DNA from: Chaenocephalus aceratus
Taxonomy: Eukaryota > Chordata > Actinopteri > Perciformes > Channichthyidae
Reading direction: 5' to 3'
NCBI GenBank assembly: GCA_023974075.1
Contig: CM043801.1
Span: 30,500,490-30,564,489 of the forward strand
Length of the DNA stretch: 64,000 nt
Shown in pieces: positions 60,090 through 64,000 of this stretch; position 1 is the stretch's first letter, and the number at the start of each line of letters is the position of its first letter. The notes beneath the pieces were generated by a model that had not been told where the DNA came from, searched no databases, and saw only the letters and a list, made by a program, of their open reading frames with translations. The translations under genes were made by a program, and so were the position numbers.

Positions 60090-61390
60090 CCATCCATCCA
60101 TCCATCCATCCATCCATCTTCTCCCGCTTATCCGTGGTCGGGTCGCGGGGGTAGCAGTTCCAGCAGAGAGCCCCAAACTTTCTTTTCCCTGGCGACATCA
60201 ACCAGCTCTGACTGGGGGATCCCAAGGCGCTCCCAGGCCAGCGAAGAGATATAATCCCTCCACCTGGTCCTAGGTCTACCCCTTGGTCTCTTCCCAGCTG
60301 GACGTGCCTGGAACACCTCCCTAGGGAGGCGCCCAGGTGGCATCCTAACTAGGTGCCCGAACCACCTCAACTGGCTTCTTTCGACGCGAAGGAGGAGCGG
60401 CTCAACTCCGAGTCCCTCCCTGATGACCGAACTTCTCACCTTATCTCTAAGGGAGACACCAGCCACCCGGCGGAGGAAACCCATCTCGACCGCTTGTATC
60501 CGCAATCTCGTTCTTTCGGTCATGACCCATCCTTCATGACCATAGGTGAGGGTAGGAACGAAAATGGCCCGGTAGACAGAGAGCTTTGCCTTCTGGCTCA
60601 GCTCCCTTTTCGTCACAACGGTGCGGTAAAGCGACTGCAATACCGCTCCCGCTGCTCCGATTCTCCGGCCCATCTCACGCTCCATTGTTCCCTCACTCGA
60701 GAACAAGACCCCGAGATACTTGAACTCCTTCACTTGGGGTAAGGACTCATTCCCTACTTGGAGTGGACAGTCCATCGGTTTCCTGCTGAGAACCATGGCC
60801 TCAGATTTGGAGGTGCTGATCCTCATCCCAGCCGCTTCACACTCGGTTGCGAACCGATCCAGTGAGTGCTGAAGGTCGCAGACCGATGAAGCCATCAGAA
60901 CCACATCATCTGCAAAAAGCAGTGGTGCAATCCTTAGTCCACCGAACTGCAGACCCCCCCCCCCACGACTACGCCTCGAAATCCGATCCATGTATATTAC
61001 AAACAGGATTGGTGACAAAGCGCAGCCCTGGCGGAGGCCAACCCTCACCGGAAATGGGTCCGACTTACTGCCGAGGACCCGGACACAGCTCTCGCTTTGG
61101 GAGTACAGATATTGGATGGCCCTGAGTAGAGACCCCCTCACCCCATACTCCCGCAGCACCTCCCACAGTAACTCCCTGGGAACCCGGTCATACGCCTTCT
61201 CCAAGTCTACAAAACACATGTAGACCGGATAAGCGTACTCCCAGGCCCCCTCCAGGATCCTTGCGAGAGTAAAAAGCTGATCCGTCGTTCCACGACCAGG
61301 ACGGAATCCGCATTGTTCCTCCTCAATCTGAGGTTCGACAATCGGCCTGACCCTCCTTTCAAGTACCCTGGAGTAAACTTTCCCGGGGAG
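60090..61390 (-). mobile_element. 5'-truncated Rex3-like (RTE clade) LINE
   Basis: On minus the element ends with a (GATG)n tail (60090-60117), characteristic of Rex3/RTE elements in fish. It is flanked by a perfect 12-bp target duplication AAGGATGGCAGA (inverse at 60078-60089 and 61391-61402). The insertion starts within the reverse transcriptase, so it was truncated on arrival. It is GC-rich and intact, suggesting a young insertion. Confidence 0.92.
60128..61390 (-). CDS. Reverse transcriptase ORF of Rex3-like LINE, N-terminally truncated, open
   Basis: The frame is open for about 420 codons from the truncation point to a stop at 60128. Visible motifs are GKVYSRVLERR, EEQCGFRPGRGT, the first catalytic-region motif FVDLEKAYDRVPR, GLRQGCALSPILF and the catalytic box LLFADDVVLMA, then the thumb region (STSKSEAMVL) and a C-terminal basic region (GKRPRGRPRTRW) typical of RTE ORFs. 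The endonuclease and N-terminal part of the RT are missing, so it cannot retrotranspose alone. The first about 20 residues of the longest open frame (upstream of 61390) are flanking DNA. No frameshift is seen, unlike every other mobile-element gene in the window. Confidence 0.92.
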   Translation of the reverse strand, partial: LPGKVYSRVLERRVRPIVEPQIEEEQCGFRPGRGTTDQLFTLARILEGAWEYAYPVYMCFVDLEKAYDRVPRELLWEVLREYGVRGSLLRAIQYLYSQSESCVRVLGSKSDPFPVRVGLRQGCALSPILFVIYMDRISRRSRGGGGLQFGGLRIAPLLFADDVVLMASSVCDLQHSLDRFATECEAAGMRISTSKSEAMVLSRKPMDCPLQVGNESLPQVKEFKYLGVLFSSEGTMEREMGRRIGAAGAVLQSLYRTVVTKRELSQKAKLSVYRAIFVPTLTYGHEGWVMTERTRLRIQAVEMGFLRRVAGVSLRDKVRSSVIREGLGVEPLLLRVERSQLRWFGHLVRMPPGRLPREVFQARPAGKRPRGRPRTRWRDYISSLAWERLGIPQSELVDVAREKKVWGSLLELLPPRPDHG

Positions 61391-61910
61391 TCTGCCATCC
61401 TTTACTAAGAAAAAATATTTGTTTCTCCGAATCGAAGGGGAAAAATACAAAAGCATTGCACACAATTTAAACCAATCAATGTTGTGTAATTAACAAGGAT
61501 AATCTGGTGTTTTTTAGTCGATGAGTAGTGCAGATATCACTGTAAAATCAATCGACAGTAAGGGGAATACTTACTTCCGGGTGTACAATTATCCGTTATC
61601 CAATGGGAATGGACGCTCACATTGCCTTTAAGGGCAGCCGACACAAACGAATGCCGTGCTTCCATGAGCGTCAAATCCCGACGCAGATGGGAATACATTG
61701 CAATCAGTTGAAAGCTATTTGCGTCCCTTTATGACGCTGAAGGAGCCTAGGAGCGTCACAATTGGACGCCACGGACACTGACCAAACGTCGCTATTGGAC
61801 GCTTAGGGAGTGAGAGTGTGTTGGTTTACATTAGCATCGCTAACACTCAGAGCTAACCTGTACTGCACAGAGCATGTGTGTGAAGAAGCAGGAAATAAAA
61901 AGGAACTCAC

Positions 61911-61998
61911 CTTGTGGTATAACTGGCAAGAGAGAAAGCCTTTGAGCTCCATACTGTTCCAGAGATAATTCTTGATAATCCATGATATGGCGTTTCAT
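61911..61998 (-). other. Candidate first coding exon in the TTAA element
   Basis: On minus, ATG at 61998 opens 29 codons (MKRHIMDYQELSLEQYGAQR...) ending at CAAG|GTGAGT, a good splice donor. It lies between the inner inverted repeat and the right end, where a transposase first exon could be expected. No downstream exon is recognised and the match may be chance. Confidence 0.3.
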
Positions 61999-62252
61999 CA
62001 CGGCAGTATTTAGTTTAGACCGTAGCTGCCGGGTCCCTCAGCTCAGCCCCCTCCTTTTTTTAAATAAACAGCTTTATACCCAAAATCAGCACTTTTGAAA
62101 CAGGAAGTGAAATAGAGGGATATGAGGCATGGCTAGAATTGGTGATCTGGTATTTTGAGCAAAACACTTCATAGACATGTTTTTCATATATATTTTTTAT
62201 ATATCTGAGACCTATGCTATTGCCTAAAAATAGTATGATAGGTCCACTTTAA

Positions 62253-64000
62253 GTGAGAAATGCCGATTATAAATGAAATCCTATTTATTTACAATGAGAA
62301 CTCCGCAGGGTACCTTTCAGAAAAGAAACATAGAGATCCCTTTGAAGAATATGACACTTGGAGCAGTATGATTAAAAATAAATCCATATTCTGTTGTTGT
62401 TATTCTAAATTGGGGATATAATCATTATTTTTTTTCGATGTGAAAAATACCCAAGAAGGCAGACTGATTATTATTTCTTCTAAGCAGAGCTCACTGAGGT
62501 TTTATATGCGGAGGTTATTAGATATAATGAGGTTACAGGATATATGTGTTCTTAAAATACTTGATCGGGTTAGATTTAGACCCTTAAAATGCTATACGTA
62601 GACAGTATTGAGTTTGGTGGTAAAAACTTTAAATGATACCCTTTTTGAAATGATATTTTGCAACCAATTAGGCTCAGTTACTACTGTTGAATGCAAATTA
62701 AGAACAACTTCTCATTAAACAGTGTAATGATCCTTTCTAAGGGGTCATGAGGCCAACACGCCTGATCTCACTGGGAATATAAATACCAATGCGGGGGCTA
62801 ATCAATGATAAATTAATGCATGAACAACTTGATTGCCTTTTTCCAGTCTGGAGTCTACATTTCATCCCGGTGTATTGGATGTCTTTTGCCCCAAAAAATC
62901 TATCTGTAACGCAAACACACCCTGCTTTTCATCTAGGGACGTTTCTCTGCTGATAGACCAAATAAGGTATGTTCTGTTGCATGATGCAGCATCCCAGAGG
63001 CAAGAGTCAAGGTTATTGATCAACACTCACCTCCATAATTGCATTGCCGTCTATTTAATTTGCTGTTAAGCCCCTCATTAATTACCTTGTTTTTCATCTG
63101 GGCATAGCTATTGATCTCTTAGTCTTTGATCTGTTTAATATGCCTGGTGGACTAGTCTTGACATATTCTACAGTCGTCTGAACACATTCAGGAAGTCCAC
63201 CGACTTGTTTCGTTAATGCCGTTGGACTGGAGAAAGATAAATGTACGCAAGCAGAATGCAAAAGAAAAACAGTTGTGCGTATTTTAAGAAAAAAGAGAAT
63301 AACTCTGGCTCAGAGATTTTAAAACTATGACAGCAGAATACCTCAGTGTGTCTCTAAGCTTGTATTTACTAAACAAAGTCACAAACCGTTGAATGTATTA
63401 ACATTTAGATTCTCTTTGAGATGTTACACACTTGAAGGAGGAGGAACATTTATAAAAATGTGTCTGGTCTCTTTCCAACGTTTCTGTTGCCAAATCTGAA
63501 AGCATCTACGCATCGTTTAGAAAAGTAATCTTAAGTGCCTCATCCAGGGTGAAAACTGACTTTCAAACTCAATCTCCCCAGCAATCAATCTTCCCCTGGC
63601 AGGGTAAGTCCGTCGAAAACTAGGAGGCGTGACTATGAAGAAAGTAACATTTCAATTTCTCTCTTCAACTCTTAGTGGCACCCAGCATATGTTAGCCATG
63701 GCACTGGATGGAACCATTAAGAATGGCCGAGGGGGGTGTTCTTCCAAAAGGAAATGGAGAAACTGAATAATTCATCTTGAGCTCTGTGTTGTTTGCAGTG
63801 GGTATGACTTTACAAAGAAAGTTTGTGATTGAACTCGTAGCTTTATATAACGTCGAAAAAATACAGAAATATTTAAGAATGCTGCTAGTTTGAAGCTTCA
63901 CGGTTTTTAGCTTGATGAGAAATAAAACCTTGGTGTTCAATGTCTTTAAATTCGGATTCATGATGTCTTAGGCTACCAGTCTCTATCTTCTGGAAATACT
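62253..64000. other. Unrecognised noncoding DNA
   Basis: I see no gene, tandem repeat or mobile element with definable ends. Confidence 0.55.

Larger units (their letters stand above)
57490..62248. mobile_element. TTAA-type DNA transposon with nested inverted-repeat element and LINE
   Basis: The ends are AGGGGACCTATCATGCAAAA (left) and GTATGATAGGTCCACT (right, inverse AGTGGACCTATCATAC). The flank is TTAA on the right (62249-62252) and TTCA on the left (57486-57489), consistent with a TTAA target duplication with one mutation, as for piggyBac- or Kolobok-type elements. An inner inverted repeat (from 57776 and 61815) and a Rex3-like LINE (60090-61390) lie inside. No transposase core is recognisable. 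Confidence 0.7.

Overview
The window is noncoding, repeat-rich vertebrate DNA, almost certainly from a ray-finned fish and probably a percomorph. It has no prokaryotic-style operons. The repeats are teleost types: an RTE/Rex3-like LINE with a GATG tail, L2/CR1-group LINE ends, PIF-Harbinger elements with separate transposase and MADF genes, many hAT elements with 8-bp target duplications, a Ty3/Gypsy element, solo LTRs and long CA/GT microsatellites. I found no convincing host protein-coding exon, so the window is probably intergenic or lies inside a very large intron.

Layout. 1-3165: unrecognised noncoding DNA. 3166-6800: a Ty3/Gypsy element with a 5-bp TSD, truncated inside integrase. 6871-7900: a non-autonomous hAT. 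9946-11691: a hAT deletion derivative carrying a LINE 3' end. 13213-21808: a hAT shell (8-bp TSD) enclosing a 7.5-kb transposon (13769-21284). 25290-25679: solo LTR. 26130-28916: a hAT end, an unidentified minus-strand exon, a Harbinger MITE and an L2-type LINE. 31464-40657: a hAT containing, level by level, another hAT fragment, a hAT with a 6-bp flanking repeat, a 6.2-kb PIF-Harbinger element, and a further hAT inside the Harbinger. 50637-51191: a second Harbinger-type MITE. 56437-56783: a solo LTR of the same family as the first, in the opposite orientation. 57490-62248: a TTAA-type element with a large inner inverted repeat and a Rex3-like LINE. The intervals between these look like ordinary unique noncoding DNA.

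The most interesting object is the transposon at 13769-21284. Its long terminal inverted repeats (about 770 and 855 bp) each contain the same promoter-proximal region and the same first coding exon, which encodes the first half of a SAM-like domain. From the left arm this exon splices into a HECT-type ubiquitin-ligase-like gene on the plus strand. From the right arm it can splice into a DDE integrase/transposase gene on the minus strand. The two genes converge. A single-base difference in an A-run at the end of the duplicated exon (AAAA versus AAA) gives each arm the splice phase its own downstream exon needs. The genes carry one and two apparent frameshifts, so this copy is probably dead, but the architecture is clear.

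All coding sequences found belong to mobile elements, and nearly all are broken. The exception is a long uninterrupted but 5'-truncated reverse-transcriptase ORF of the Rex3-like LINE (60128-61390, minus). Nesting and target-site duplications give a relative order of insertion at several places.
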